DNA of 64,000 nucleotides, taken from positions 124,001 through 188,000 of the forward strand of contig JAFLVK010000002.1 in the NCBI GenBank assembly GCA_022508345.1, given 5' to 3'. The translations under genes were made by a program, and so were the position numbers. The notes below the pieces were generated by a model. It worked only from the letters and a program-made list of their open reading frames with translations. It was not told where the DNA came from and made no database searches. Positions 25,066-32,848 of this stretch are shown in pieces (position 1 is the stretch's first letter; every line of letters starts with the position of its first letter). Origin of the DNA: Clostridiales bacterium. Lineage in GTDB: Bacteria > Bacillota > Clostridia > Christensenellales > CAG-314.

Positions 25066-26480
25066 AACCCACCCCTACGCAGTTGTCGGGACAGCCGTTC
25101 CATGTCTTTTTGCACCCACGTTTTTTCCTGCTTTTCCGTTTGCTTTTCCGTAAGTGAGCATATGTAGTAACGCAACTCGTCCATGGCGTGATCGTCTCTT
25201 TTTATCGGGGCGTCGCCGTTGCCCCAAAAGTAGCCTTTTATCTCGCGCAGCATGTTTACACAGCTGCTGAAAATATAAAGCTTGGGCACACCGTTTAACG
25301 GCTTTAACATTGCCTTTACCTTGTTGATACCGGCAAACAGGCTTTTGTTTACACGCGTGTTTACCGTTATGCCCTGCTCGTTGAACAGCTCGGCAACGCT
25401 CTTTGTTCCGTTGAGTGTTCGCTGGTTTGCCGCGCTGTCCATAAGCGCGGATAGCCTACCGAACTTGTCCTTTTTCCAGTTCAATCTGTCGGATATTTCC
25501 TTGATCCTTTGCGCGTGATAGGCTACGTCACGTCCTGCTTCGTAGTGCTCCGCCACAACGTACACGTTGCCGTCGTAGTCTTGCGCGTACCAGTGGCAGG
25601 ACAGGGGATTGTTCAGCCCGGGGTCGATGGATATGCCGTCCTGCCAATCGCTGGGGATATCCCGTGGCTCGATTACGTTAAGCTCGGAAAACTCGGGATA
25701 AACAAGCCCGAAGCTTGCGGTAAAGCGGCCGTACCGTCTGCTTTCCAGCATCTCGCCGGACAGGCTTTCCGTCATGAATTCCACTTCGCTTGGATTGAGA
25801 TAGGGATTGTCGCTCCACTCCATGAATTCGTACCACACTTCCTTGCTGTTGTGGCTGTTGAGATATATCTCGTCGTACACCCAGCTGAGGCCCTTGAGTG
25901 GCGTCATTGTGCCGAACACATGCCCCTGCCTGTCCAGTACGCGCATGCGACATTCTTCGTAAATATCCCGCGGCGGCTCTTCGTCAAACCACACGAAGTC
26001 AAGGCTTGTTCCCTGAAACTTGTCCCTGCCCGCCTCACAGCTTTTAAATGCAATCTTCGAAGTTCCGCCCAGTACGTTGTCGATGACAATGTAGTCTATC
26101 ACGCCGTACTCGGGGCTAGCCTTTGAACCGTTAGCCATCACAATTTCCCGTATCCAGCTTTTGTCCAAGTAGTACAGCACCTTTTGTTGCGCGACATCGC
26201 GTTGCACCTGCTGAGACAACGACACCACCCAGCAGCTTACATTGTCGCGGTTTTGGCGAAAGGGGTGAATACCGCGTGAAAGCCACACCGTTTCCACCGC
26301 TCCGCACTCCGTCTTGCCGCTGCGGTTACCGCCAAATACCCATCGGTTGCGCTTCAGACATTTGTGAAAAGCCATCTGCTTGAGATGTATTTTCGATTTA
26401 TTGTAGCGAGCAAGCGGGCTTTCTTTCCGTCTGCGTTCCTCCTGCTCGATTTGTTTTATTTTTTGTAGTATTTCTTGCAT
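25062..26480 (-). CDS. terL: Terminase large subunit
   Basis: Packaging ATPase and nuclease, 472 residues. Walker A is FGGNRSGKTE at residues 49-58 and Walker B/catalytic Glu is LDFVWFDEE at 160-168, with coupling motif GTMTP near 195. The RNase H-like nuclease part shows the acidic residues in SIDPGLNNP, LMDSAANQ and DDHAMDELRY, so both activities look intact. The start is put at ATG 26480, behind GGAGATT; the frame stays open 34 codons upstream but without a ribosome site. It is the first gene of the virion module. Confidence 0.9.
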   Translation of the reverse strand: MQEILQKIKQIEQEERRRKESPLARYNKSKIHLKQMAFHKCLKRNRWVFGGNRSGKTECGAVETVWLSRGIHPFRQNRDNVSCWVVSLSQQVQRDVAQQKVLYYLDKSWIREIVMANGSKASPEYGVIDYIVIDNVLGGTSKIAFKSCEAGRDKFQGTSLDFVWFDEEPPRDIYEECRMRVLDRQGHVFGTMTPLKGLSWVYDEIYLNSHNSKEVWYEFMEWSDNPYLNPSEVEFMTESLSGEMLESRRYGRFTASFGLVYPEFSELNVIEPRDIPSDWQDGISIDPGLNNPLSCHWYAQDYDGNVYVVAEHYEAGRDVAYHAQRIKEISDRLNWKKDKFGRLSALMDSAANQRTLNGTKSVAELFNEQGITVNTRVNKSLFAGINKVKAMLKPLNGVPKLYIFSSCVNMLREIKGYFWGNGDAPIKRDDHAMDELRYYICSLTEKQTEKQEKTWVQKDMERLSRQLRRGGL

Positions 26481-26554
26481 AATCTCCAACCGTACGCGAA
26501 GTAGATTTCTAAGTTTTGATGTGTAATTTTTGTTGTTTTTTGTACAAGCCAATT

Positions 26555-26575
26555 GTTGTCTGAAACAGACACAAC
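26555..26575. promoter_or_regulatory. Dyad in the divergent space between terL and the SH3-protein gene
   Basis: GTTGTCTG-AAA-CAGACACAAC is a near-perfect inverted repeat (one inserted base). It lies between the divergently transcribed terL and surface-protein genes, about 75 bases upstream of both starts, where an operator would be expected. No strong sigma-A promoter is seen for terL. Regulatory role is inference. Confidence 0.4.
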
Positions 26576-26646
26576 TCGGCAAAATTTCTGTTTAAGTGGG
26601 CGTTATACTTTACCCTGCTCAAACTGTGGGCTACGGAGCGCTATCA

Positions 26647-27396
26647 ATGTTTAAAAAGATTATTTTGATTTTGGCTATACTGCTGTCGCTGGTAATTACC
26701 TGTAATAAAATTGCTTACGCAGAAATCGCTTACGCCGACACAGAAGACTGGGCGCGCGTGCTAATTGACGGCATAATGTTGTACGCCAATGAGGACCAAA
26801 AGCAGGAGCTGTTTCAGCTGGAAAAGTCCTACTACGTCAACATAATCGGCGAAACAGACAACATGTATCAGGTTGCCGTCATGCCCGAAAACATGTCCGA
26901 TTTTGTTCAGGCAATTGGATGGGTACGAAAAAATGACGTTTCCAAGTGTTCCGCCCCCATTGCGCCCTGCTACCCCACCGTAAAACTGACGGTCAACGGC
27001 GACTCGGTAGATTTAAAACAGTTGCCCTTGCCCTCCGCGGCGGTGTCCTGCGCGATATTCAATTCGCAAGATATGTGCTACTACGGGAAAATCGAAAGCT
27101 ACGGCAAAACCTGGTACTGCGTTCGTTACGCAGCACGATTCGGCTACGTAGAAGCAGGCTTGGTAAGTGAACCCAAGATTGAACTTCACCCAACTCCACT
27201 GCCGCAAGCGCCTGCAAACACCGTTCCGACAACTCCGTCGGTAGATCCGACACCCGATTTGCCCTTGGAAAGCAATTCACCCGCGTCGGAAATACTGCTT
27301 ATCGTGTTTGTAGTTGTACTGGCTGTGGGGCTAACGCTTGCACTGTTCTTGCCGGGAAACTTTAAAAAGAAAACCGTATTTGAACAGGATATTTAA
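26647..27396 (+). CDS. Secreted/anchored SH3-like surface protein with C-terminal membrane anchor
   Basis: A 249-residue protein. Residues 1-26 form a signal peptide (MFKKIILILAILLSLVITCNKIAYA). The middle holds two SH3-like beta regions (LEKSYYVNIIGETDNMYQVAV... and KIESYGKTWYCVRYAARFGYV). A proline/threonine-rich linker follows, then a membrane helix EILLIVFVVVLAVGLTLALF with a basic stop-transfer FKKK. The architecture matches the product of 28207-30000. GGAG precedes ATG 26647; the 17 codons upstream lack a ribosome site. It runs opposite to the virion module and lies between terL and the sigma-like regulator. Confidence 0.65.
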   Translation: MFKKIILILAILLSLVITCNKIAYAEIAYADTEDWARVLIDGIMLYANEDQKQELFQLEKSYYVNIIGETDNMYQVAVMPENMSDFVQAIGWVRKNDVSKCSAPIAPCYPTVKLTVNGDSVDLKQLPLPSAAVSCAIFNSQDMCYYGKIESYGKTWYCVRYAARFGYVEAGLVSEPKIELHPTPLPQAPANTVPTTPSVDPTPDLPLESNSPASEILLIVFVVVLAVGLTLALFLPGNFKKKTVFEQDI

Positions 27397-27417
27397 TCTA
27401 ATTAAACGTAAGTAAAA

Positions 27418-27873
27418 CTATTTACGCTTGCTTTGGTGGTACGGCAAACGGACAATGAAGTCGTAATGTTCGTAATTTGTCGTAAACCACTCCTCAGTGA
27501 ACCCAAGTGAGATTAGCGCTCGCAAAAACATCTCTCGCGCCCTGAACAGTTTGCGGTACACCGTCGAACGGGAAATATGGTACTTTTTCGCCAGTTCCTC
27601 TTTGGATGTATTTTTGAAATAAACCGTTGCAAGCAATGCGCTGTATCCCTTGGGGAGCATGAGCAATGCTTTTTCCACCGCGTTGTAAAATGCAAGGCAC
27701 TCGTCAATCTGCGCGGATATATTTGATATCGCTTCCACCTGCCCCATCGTACCGTTACGCCAATTAAATGTGTCGTAGGATTTCATTGCAACAAGCGTCA
27801 ACTGTTTTGAAAGAATATTGGCTGTTTTTTTCATGCGAACAGCGTTTTTTAACATTAGTAATTCGTAATTCAT
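27418..27873 (-). CDS. Sigma-70 region 4/ArpU-like transcription regulator
   Basis: A 151-residue protein. Residues about 65-125 contain a region 4-type helix-turn-helix: VEKALLMLPKGYSALLATVYF, then KEELAKKYHISRSTVYRKLFRAREMF. This resembles the ArpU/sigma-like late regulators that stand just upstream of terminase genes in Firmicute phages. There is no region 2, so it is not a complete sigma factor. AAAGGGGGTGAGCAAA precedes ATG 27873; an open stretch upstream is AT-rich and excluded. It is co-oriented with the virion module and separated from terL only by the antisense SH3 gene. Confidence 0.7.
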   Translation of the reverse strand: MNYELLMLKNAVRMKKTANILSKQLTLVAMKSYDTFNWRNGTMGQVEAISNISAQIDECLAFYNAVEKALLMLPKGYSALLATVYFKNTSKEELAKKYHISRSTVYRKLFRAREMFLRALISLGFTEEWFTTNYEHYDFIVRLPYHQSKRK

Positions 27874-28206
27874 TTTGCTCACCCCCTTTTTGGATATGTC
27901 GAACATTTGTTCTATTTGCGAATATGATATCACATTAAATATGACAACAGTTTGTCAGTTTTTCGGAAATTTTACTGTTATTTTTATAAATATTTTTTAA
28001 AATTTTGCTTAACTTTTCGAACGGAAAATAGGTATATAAAATTTACAAATATAGGAAAATATAGATAATAATTAAATATATTGTTATATTTTGATGTAAA
28101 CTGTTGAAAATTAGTCTTTGTTTTGGTATAATGTATAATACCTATTTATGTGATGTTAATCGCAACACCACTGTACACAAGCTCATTACAATCCAACGAG
28201 GAACAC
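27874..28206. other. AT-rich divergent intergenic region
   Basis: About 330 bases, markedly richer in A and T than the surrounding genes, between the sigma-like regulator and the propeller surface-protein gene. It must hold both promoters. TTGGTATAATGTATAAT-like stretches around 28120-28140 are candidates for the plus-strand gene. No RNA gene or open frame is apparent. Confidence 0.5.
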
Positions 28207-30000
28207 ATGAAAAAATTACTTGGTATTTGCATATGTATACTGTTAATTTGCGCAGCAATTGTCCCGACGGTTGTTTTTGCAGAAACATATACGACGGATG
28301 ATATAATTCATTTTATGAGCCCCACTGCTTTGACAGTTGAGGGTGACTCTCTTTATGTTGCTGATAACATTGAAGACGGAAAAGGCGTAATACATATTTT
28401 TGATTTATCCGCAAACACCCCTCGCTACGTTAACACCATGGAACTGAATACAAATATTTCCAATATTTCCATTTCAGAAGGCGTTTTGTATGCGATGGCG
28501 GGTAGCAGAGTTTTTGAAATAACAGTCGCAACCAATAAAATTACAGAATTGGAATTAGAAAAGTCATTAGGTTCAATAGTTGACGTTGCTGTTTACAAGA
28601 ACAGTCTCATTTTATTTGCAGAAACAGGATTGTATATAAATGGCGCAGGATATGCTGACCAAGCCACGAAAAACGCTATTGCTTGCGTTGCTTCAGGCGA
28701 ATACGTATATTATCTGTACGGACAAAATTCCAACAGCGCGCAACGCCGCAAACAATCTTCCGGCGGACTTACAGCAGAGGCCAATGATCGTTTCAATGAC
28801 AATCTCCAATGGAGTTCAGGGTTTGCTGCAATAGGTATGTTTGCTTGGGATAACAATGAAGTTGCTATATTTGGCGAGCACACTATTTACTACTCAGTAA
28901 ATGCAGGTTCTCAGTACAATTTGGACCAACTGGTAACATTTGACGATTTCGTTATCAGGGATGCGGACATGGCAAACAACAGGTTGTACGTACTAACACG
29001 TAATAATCAGGTTAAGATATACGGTATAGGCGAAAACAACAACCTAACGGATCTTGACATCACTATCGGCAGTGATACACTCAATCAAGATGTTCCTACT
29101 GAATACACATCATTTACATTGGTAAAAAGCCAGGGCTACCCCACCAATATCGTATTCAAAACAACGGGCGACAACAGTATTGTTGATATAATCACCGACG
29201 CAACCGAATACATTGTAATCGGATATGACGGAGATGAGAACAGCAACTTCTACTACGTTTTGTTGGGCGACAAGTTCGGCTGGGTTAAAAAGAGCGAAAA
29301 TGCCAGCTCCGTAGAAAAAGACGACAAGCTACAGGTTTTAAATACAAATGTAAGCGACGACAACTTTACTACCAGGGCGAAGTTTGTTTCCCTACATGCA
29401 GTGTATGTATCACCGCTACCAAGACAATTCTTCTACGACAATGAAAATTACCGCAAGACATTCACTCAGTCGTCAAGCAACAGAATAGATGTTGTAGTAT
29501 TGCAAAAATTTAGCGAGGGCGACAAGGTTTGGTACTACGTTTCCTTCGAAGTGAACGGCGAACCACACAGCGGCTTTGTTCCCCAAGACGCACTTGGTCA
29601 ATTTAACATCTCGGGCAGCTTAGAGGGCGTTAGGGTTGTAGGACAACGCAAGGTTAACTCCACTCTATTCTCCACCGTAAAGGTGTACGACGAAACGATG
29701 ACGGACAGCGCTTACGATTCCGACGGAAATCAAATCAAACCACTGACATCGGGTACACGCGTAACACTCATCAGGGAACAAGACGGCGTTGCATTTATCC
29801 AGATACAGTACAACAACGGTAACGTCGCTTACGGATACGTTTATGCCGACCGCTTGATTGGCGAACACCAAATCACCACCAATGCCGCAGTTGGTATAAC
29901 GCTGCTTTCCATTGCCGCAGCGCTAGGCGTAGCGCTCACGGTTGTACTCCTCAGGCGCAGACGTCGCAACAAAGGCACCACTGCCAGCAAGGAAAACTAA
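28207..30000 (+). CDS. Surface-anchored beta-propeller/SH3-like protein
   Basis: A 597-residue exported protein. Residues 1-25 are a signal peptide (MKKLLGICICILLICAAIVPT). Residues about 35-330 carry propeller-like repeats (ALTVEGDSLYVADNIEDG, ISISEGVLYAMAGSRVFEI, DADMANNRLYVLTRNNQVKI). Two or three SH3-like stretches follow (DKFGWVKKSE, DKVWYYVSFEVNGEPHSGFV, FIQIQYNNGNVAYGYVYADR). The end is a membrane helix plus RRRRRNKG stop-transfer. GAGG lies before ATG 28207. The first half is clearly more AT-rich than neighbouring genes. It shares architecture with the product at 26647-27396; function unknown. Confidence 0.65.
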   Translation: MKKLLGICICILLICAAIVPTVVFAETYTTDDIIHFMSPTALTVEGDSLYVADNIEDGKGVIHIFDLSANTPRYVNTMELNTNISNISISEGVLYAMAGSRVFEITVATNKITELELEKSLGSIVDVAVYKNSLILFAETGLYINGAGYADQATKNAIACVASGEYVYYLYGQNSNSAQRRKQSSGGLTAEANDRFNDNLQWSSGFAAIGMFAWDNNEVAIFGEHTIYYSVNAGSQYNLDQLVTFDDFVIRDADMANNRLYVLTRNNQVKIYGIGENNNLTDLDITIGSDTLNQDVPTEYTSFTLVKSQGYPTNIVFKTTGDNSIVDIITDATEYIVIGYDGDENSNFYYVLLGDKFGWVKKSENASSVEKDDKLQVLNTNVSDDNFTTRAKFVSLHAVYVSPLPRQFFYDNENYRKTFTQSSSNRIDVVVLQKFSEGDKVWYYVSFEVNGEPHSGFVPQDALGQFNISGSLEGVRVVGQRKVNSTLFSTVKVYDETMTDSAYDSDGNQIKPLTSGTRVTLIREQDGVAFIQIQYNNGNVAYGYVYADRLIGEHQITTNAAVGITLLSIAAALGVALTVVLLRRRRRNKGTTASKEN

Positions 30001-30015
30001 TTTTATTTGAACAAC

Positions 30016-30050
30016 AAAAAAGACTCTCCTGTAAACGGTGAGTCTTTTTC
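30016..30050. terminator. Bidirectional terminator
   Basis: AAAAAGACTC...GAGTCTTTTT stem between the convergent surface-protein and SSB-like genes, with A and T runs on both sides. Confidence 0.85.
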
Positions 30051-30063
30051 TGTTTATTTCAAT

Positions 30064-30708
30064 TTATTTCAATTCATTCACTAACTTGGGTTCGTCGTCT
30101 GCCAGCACTGTTATCTTGCTTACCGACACCTCATATGCCGTGCGCGTTACTACCGTTTCGTCGTCAAGCTTCTTTTGGTAGTTGCGCGATTGCACACGCC
30201 CCACCACGTTTATGTGCTCGCCAACGGACAGCGACCCGGCAAAGCGCGCATTGCGTCCCCACACAATGCAGGGGATGTAATCGCTCTTGTTGTACTGGCG
30301 GTTGACAGCAATCAGTACGTCGCAAATCTCGCGGTTGAAGGGCGTTGTACGGTAAATTGGTGGCTTGCATATGTAACCCGTCAGCTCCAGCGTGTTGGGG
30401 TTTATCGTTTCGTCGTAAGGCAACACGTCGCGAACAAACACCGTCAGCATCAGCTTGCTCTTTTCCCCTACCGTCTTGTTGTAGCTGCGAAACTGTCCCG
30501 ATACAGTTACCATGTTGCCGTCGTGGAAAGTGTCGGACATCAGATGCTCGGAAACGGATATGGGCAGAAAGTCGTCCATACCGGAAAGCCGCTTGACGGA
30601 CAGCGTTACTTCGTAAAACTTTTCGCCGTAGATTTCGTGTGAGTAAACAGGCTCGCCCAAAACCGTGCCGGAAAGCGTAACACTGTTGTTGTGTAAATTT
30701 TCGCTCAT
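30064..30708 (-). CDS. Single-stranded DNA-binding protein, tandem OB-fold type
   Basis: A 214-residue protein with two OB-fold halves of the SSB family. The first half (NSVTLSGTVLGEPVYSHEIYGEKFYEVTLSVKR) and second (NTLELTGYICKPPIYRTTPFNREICDVLIAVNR ... IPCIVWGRNARFAGSLSVGEHINVVGRVQSR) are both recognisable, the second containing the SSB-typical CDVLIAVNR and VVGRVQSR. The acidic SSB C-terminal tip (DDDIPF) is missing, ending LVNELK, so it may not recruit SSB partners. Many Clostridia have this form besides the normal Ssb. GAGAGG precedes the ATG. Confidence 0.8.
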   Translation of the reverse strand: MSENLHNNSVTLSGTVLGEPVYSHEIYGEKFYEVTLSVKRLSGMDDFLPISVSEHLMSDTFHDGNMVTVSGQFRSYNKTVGEKSKLMLTVFVRDVLPYDETINPNTLELTGYICKPPIYRTTPFNREICDVLIAVNRQYNKSDYIPCIVWGRNARFAGSLSVGEHINVVGRVQSRNYQKKLDDETVVTRTAYEVSVSKITVLADDEPKLVNELK

Positions 30709-30756
30709 AGCTAAAACCTCTCTTGTGCTTTAATTTATTTCTATACTTTGATGCGG

Positions 30757-31506
30757 TTAAATTACGTTTGCCGCAGTTTTATCCAGTATTTGTTTGCCGG
30801 TGTTGTCGATGTAGTAGTTGTCCTTGTATATCAGCTCGCCAATGGGGCAAAACGTAAGCCCCTTTAGCTTTAGCGCCTCAAATATTAGCGGCAACGCCTC
30901 GACAATGTGATCGCTGTTGTTGTGGCAAAGTATTATATCCCCACTACCGGACTTTTGAACGCGCTCGGCAATTTCGCGGGCGGACAGTCCTTTCCAGTCC
31001 AAGCTGTCAACGCTCCACTGTATTGTGTACAGCCCCAGCCCCTTGGCAACGCTTAGTAGCTGATTGTTGTAGTCGCCAAACGGCGGACGGAAAAGCGTAA
31101 CAGGCTTGCCGGTGATTTCGAATATTTTTTTGCTGCTACTTGTCAGCTCTTCGCGAACCTGGGCTTCGCTTAGCTTGCTCATTTGAGGGTGCGTTGCGCT
31201 GTGTGTGCCTATCTCAAAGCCGCGTGAGGAAATTTCCGCAACCATCTCGGGATATTTGTCTATCCAAAAGCCCACCAAAAAGAAGGTCGCTTTCACGCCG
31301 TACTCGTCGCACACGTTCATTATCTCACGCGTTTTGTCTGCGCCCCAAGCGGCATCGAAGCTGATGGAAACGTAGTTGTCCTGTCGGTCCACGCTGTAAA
31401 TGGGTACTTCGCGCTTGTTTGCAAATGCAGCGGCATATCCGCCCATGCCACACACAAGCAACACGCATATTAGCGTTACTGATACTGCAATCAATGTCTG
31501 TTTCAT
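30757..31506 (-). CDS. Polysaccharide deacetylase, PdaB-like (CE4)
   Basis: Exported N-deacetylase acting on cell-wall glycan, 249 residues. A signal anchor (MKQTLIAVSVTLICVLLVCGM) precedes the NodB domain. Motif 1 is VSISFDAAWG rather than TFDDG, as in the PdaB sporulation branch; motif 2 is HSATHPQMSKL with the two metal histidines; motif 3 is FRPPFGDYN and motif 5 IILCHNNSD. Start is placed at ATG 31506 (an in-frame GTG at 31518 is possible). It is monocistronic as far as visible. Confidence 0.85.
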   Translation of the reverse strand: MKQTLIAVSVTLICVLLVCGMGGYAAAFANKREVPIYSVDRQDNYVSISFDAAWGADKTREIMNVCDEYGVKATFFLVGFWIDKYPEMVAEISSRGFEIGTHSATHPQMSKLSEAQVREELTSSSKKIFEITGKPVTLFRPPFGDYNNQLLSVAKGLGLYTIQWSVDSLDWKGLSAREIAERVQKSGSGDIILCHNNSDHIVEALPLIFEALKLKGLTFCPIGELIYKDNYYIDNTGKQILDKTAANVI

Positions 31507-31571
31507 TTTACCACACACTACTCTGTCGAAAATTAGCTTTAAAACTCAGTTTTTTACAATTATATTCACAA

Positions 31572-31711
31572 ATTGTTGAAATAGAACAAAGGCTCGTGTA
31601 TTCCGTCCAAAACGGCTTCCGCTACTATCGCAAATATTGAAAGAATACAGTGATATGTTAAGTGAAAATGAAATTGAAACTGTCCAAAAAATTTTGAATG
31701 AATTACAATAA
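31572..31711 (+). pseudogene. Decayed coding remnant, frameshifted
   Basis: Two adjacent frames make up a plausible protein end: IVEIEQRLVYSVQNGFRYY in one frame, then, shifted, ILKEYSDMLSENEIETVQKILNELQ before TAA at 31709-31711. The final helix looks like the C-terminus of a MarR-type or similar small regulator. A terminator follows directly, as expected for a former gene end. The assignment to a family is a guess. Confidence 0.3.
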
Positions 31712-31726
31712 CAAACGATAAGTAAA

Positions 31727-31760
31727 GAGGCTCGCCCTTATATTAGGGCGAGCCTTTGTT
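31727..31760. terminator. Terminator hairpin
   Basis: AGGCTCGCCC and GGGCGAGCCT form a perfect 10-bp stem with an 8-base loop, then TTTGTT. It follows the decayed coding remnant on the plus strand. Confidence 0.85.
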
Positions 31761-31788
31761 AATTGAAAAAATAAAAAAAATATGAAGA

Positions 31789-31912
31789 TTTTAGGCGGCA
31801 GATGCGAGGCAGGCGAGGCGCGCGTGGCTTTTGCGAGGGAGTGTACTAAGAGTACATGACCGAGCAAAAACGCAAGCGCAACAAAGCATACCGTCGCATA
31901 TCCCGTCTCAAA
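31789..31912 (-). repeat. Fold-back repeat copy B (124 bp), abutting the dehydrogenase stop
   Basis: Begins TTTTAGGCGGCAGATGCG and ends CATATCCCGTCTCAAA, so the outer 10 bases are imperfect inverted repeats. Its core has GTGTACTAAGAGTACATG, an internal hairpin. The last base touches the stop codon at 31913-31915. Same length as copy A. Confidence 0.8.
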
Positions 31913-32848
31913 TCAATAGCCTTTTGAAAGGTCAACGACGTTGCGCGGCGGTTGTCCGTTAATGTAACCAAGTACGTTGTCCAGTACGTCCATGACGTAT
32001 TTGTCGTGCCCGTCGGCAACCTGCATGGCTTTGTGCGGTGAAAGTAGCACGTTGTTTAGCTTCTCAAAATGCTTTTTCGACGGGAACAGCTTGGTTTCGC
32101 TTTTACTCTTCAATCGCCAGGTATCAATTGCCGCACCGGAAAGCTCTCCCTTTTCGAGGGATTGATAAAGTGCCTCCTCGTCGATACAGTTGCCTCGTCC
32201 CACGTTGACTATGTATTTGCCCTTGAGGTGGGCAAATATTTCCGCATTGAACATATCGTTTGTTTCGGGTGTTTTGGGCAGGGACAAAATTAGCAAATCT
32301 GTCGCCTCGCACAGCTCTATCAGCGTGTCAACGGTGTTTATGTCCTCATACGTTTTGCCACGGCTCAATGTGTAGGTCTGTATTCCGTTAGCCTTCAGTA
32401 GTTTGTGTATTTCCTTGCCGATACCGCCGTAACCGACCAAGCCCACCTTCATGTTGAACAGGCTCTTCCAGTTTAGCTGCGGCGACCAATTGCCTTGACG
32501 GAGATTTTTGTCAAACTCCACCACGCGCGCCGTCAATGCCAGTGCCAATGCAAAAGCATACTGCGCAATGTATGTGGAATTGGCATGCGAATTGCACAAG
32601 ATTACCCCCATGTCGCGCAATGTGTTCAACGCAAATTCGTCAACACCCGTTTTGTAGGTAAACACTGCTTTGAGTTTATTTGCCCATTTCAACTCCGCTT
32701 CACCCAGCTTTTTGCCGATAAATATGTCAACGTCCGTAAGGTCGTATCCGTCAAGCCCCACCACCGTGACGTTAGCAACTTCGTTTAGCGAACTGGCTAG
32801 CTTTTGAAAGGAGTCGTCCAGCTTGTCAACACTTAAAAGAATGTTCAT
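31913..32848 (-). CDS. D-2-hydroxyacid dehydrogenase (NAD-dependent)
   Basis: Cytoplasmic oxidoreductase of 311 residues in the D-isomer-specific 2-hydroxyacid dehydrogenase family. The NAD-binding motif is GLVGYGGIGKEI near residue 140; the second part of the signature is NVGRGNCIDEEALYQSLEKG; the Arg, Glu, His catalytic trio fits NVGRGN, AIDTW region and LLSPHKAM (His in SPH). It overlaps the sugar-kinase gene by ATGA, so it belongs to the operon with a 2-keto-3-deoxygluconate kinase-like enzyme. A role in hexuronate or ketoacid metabolism is inferred. Confidence 0.85.
   Translation of the reverse strand: MNILLSVDKLDDSFQKLASSLNEVANVTVVGLDGYDLTDVDIFIGKKLGEAELKWANKLKAVFTYKTGVDEFALNTLRDMGVILCNSHANSTYIAQYAFALALALTARVVEFDKNLRQGNWSPQLNWKSLFNMKVGLVGYGGIGKEIHKLLKANGIQTYTLSRGKTYEDINTVDTLIELCEATDLLILSLPKTPETNDMFNAEIFAHLKGKYIVNVGRGNCIDEEALYQSLEKGELSGAAIDTWRLKSKSETKLFPSKKHFEKLNNVLLSPHKAMQVADGHDKYVMDVLDNVLGYINGQPPRNVVDLSKGY

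Larger units (their letters stand above)
17633..26480 (-). mobile_element. Compact podovirus-like virion module (phage remnant or gene-transfer-agent-like locus)
   Basis: Ten co-directional genes in podovirus head order: large terminase, small terminase-like protein, zinc protein, portal, scaffold, capsid, small adaptor-type proteins, packaged-DNA stabilisation-like protein, coiled-coil virion protein. Genes are tightly packed with ATGA-type overlaps and good ribosome sites. There is no integrase, repressor, replication, holin, endolysin, tape-measure, sheath or tail-spike gene, and no direct-repeat attachment sites were noticed. A host-type fold-back repeat (copy A) sits between capsid and adaptor genes, arguing for long residence. 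The arrangement is seen directly; the gene-transfer-agent or domestication idea is inference. Confidence 0.75.

Noticed and set aside
26481..26582. 34-codon N-terminal extension of the terminase
   Set aside because: No ribosome site before it, while GGAGATT precedes ATG 26480; the extension has no family match.
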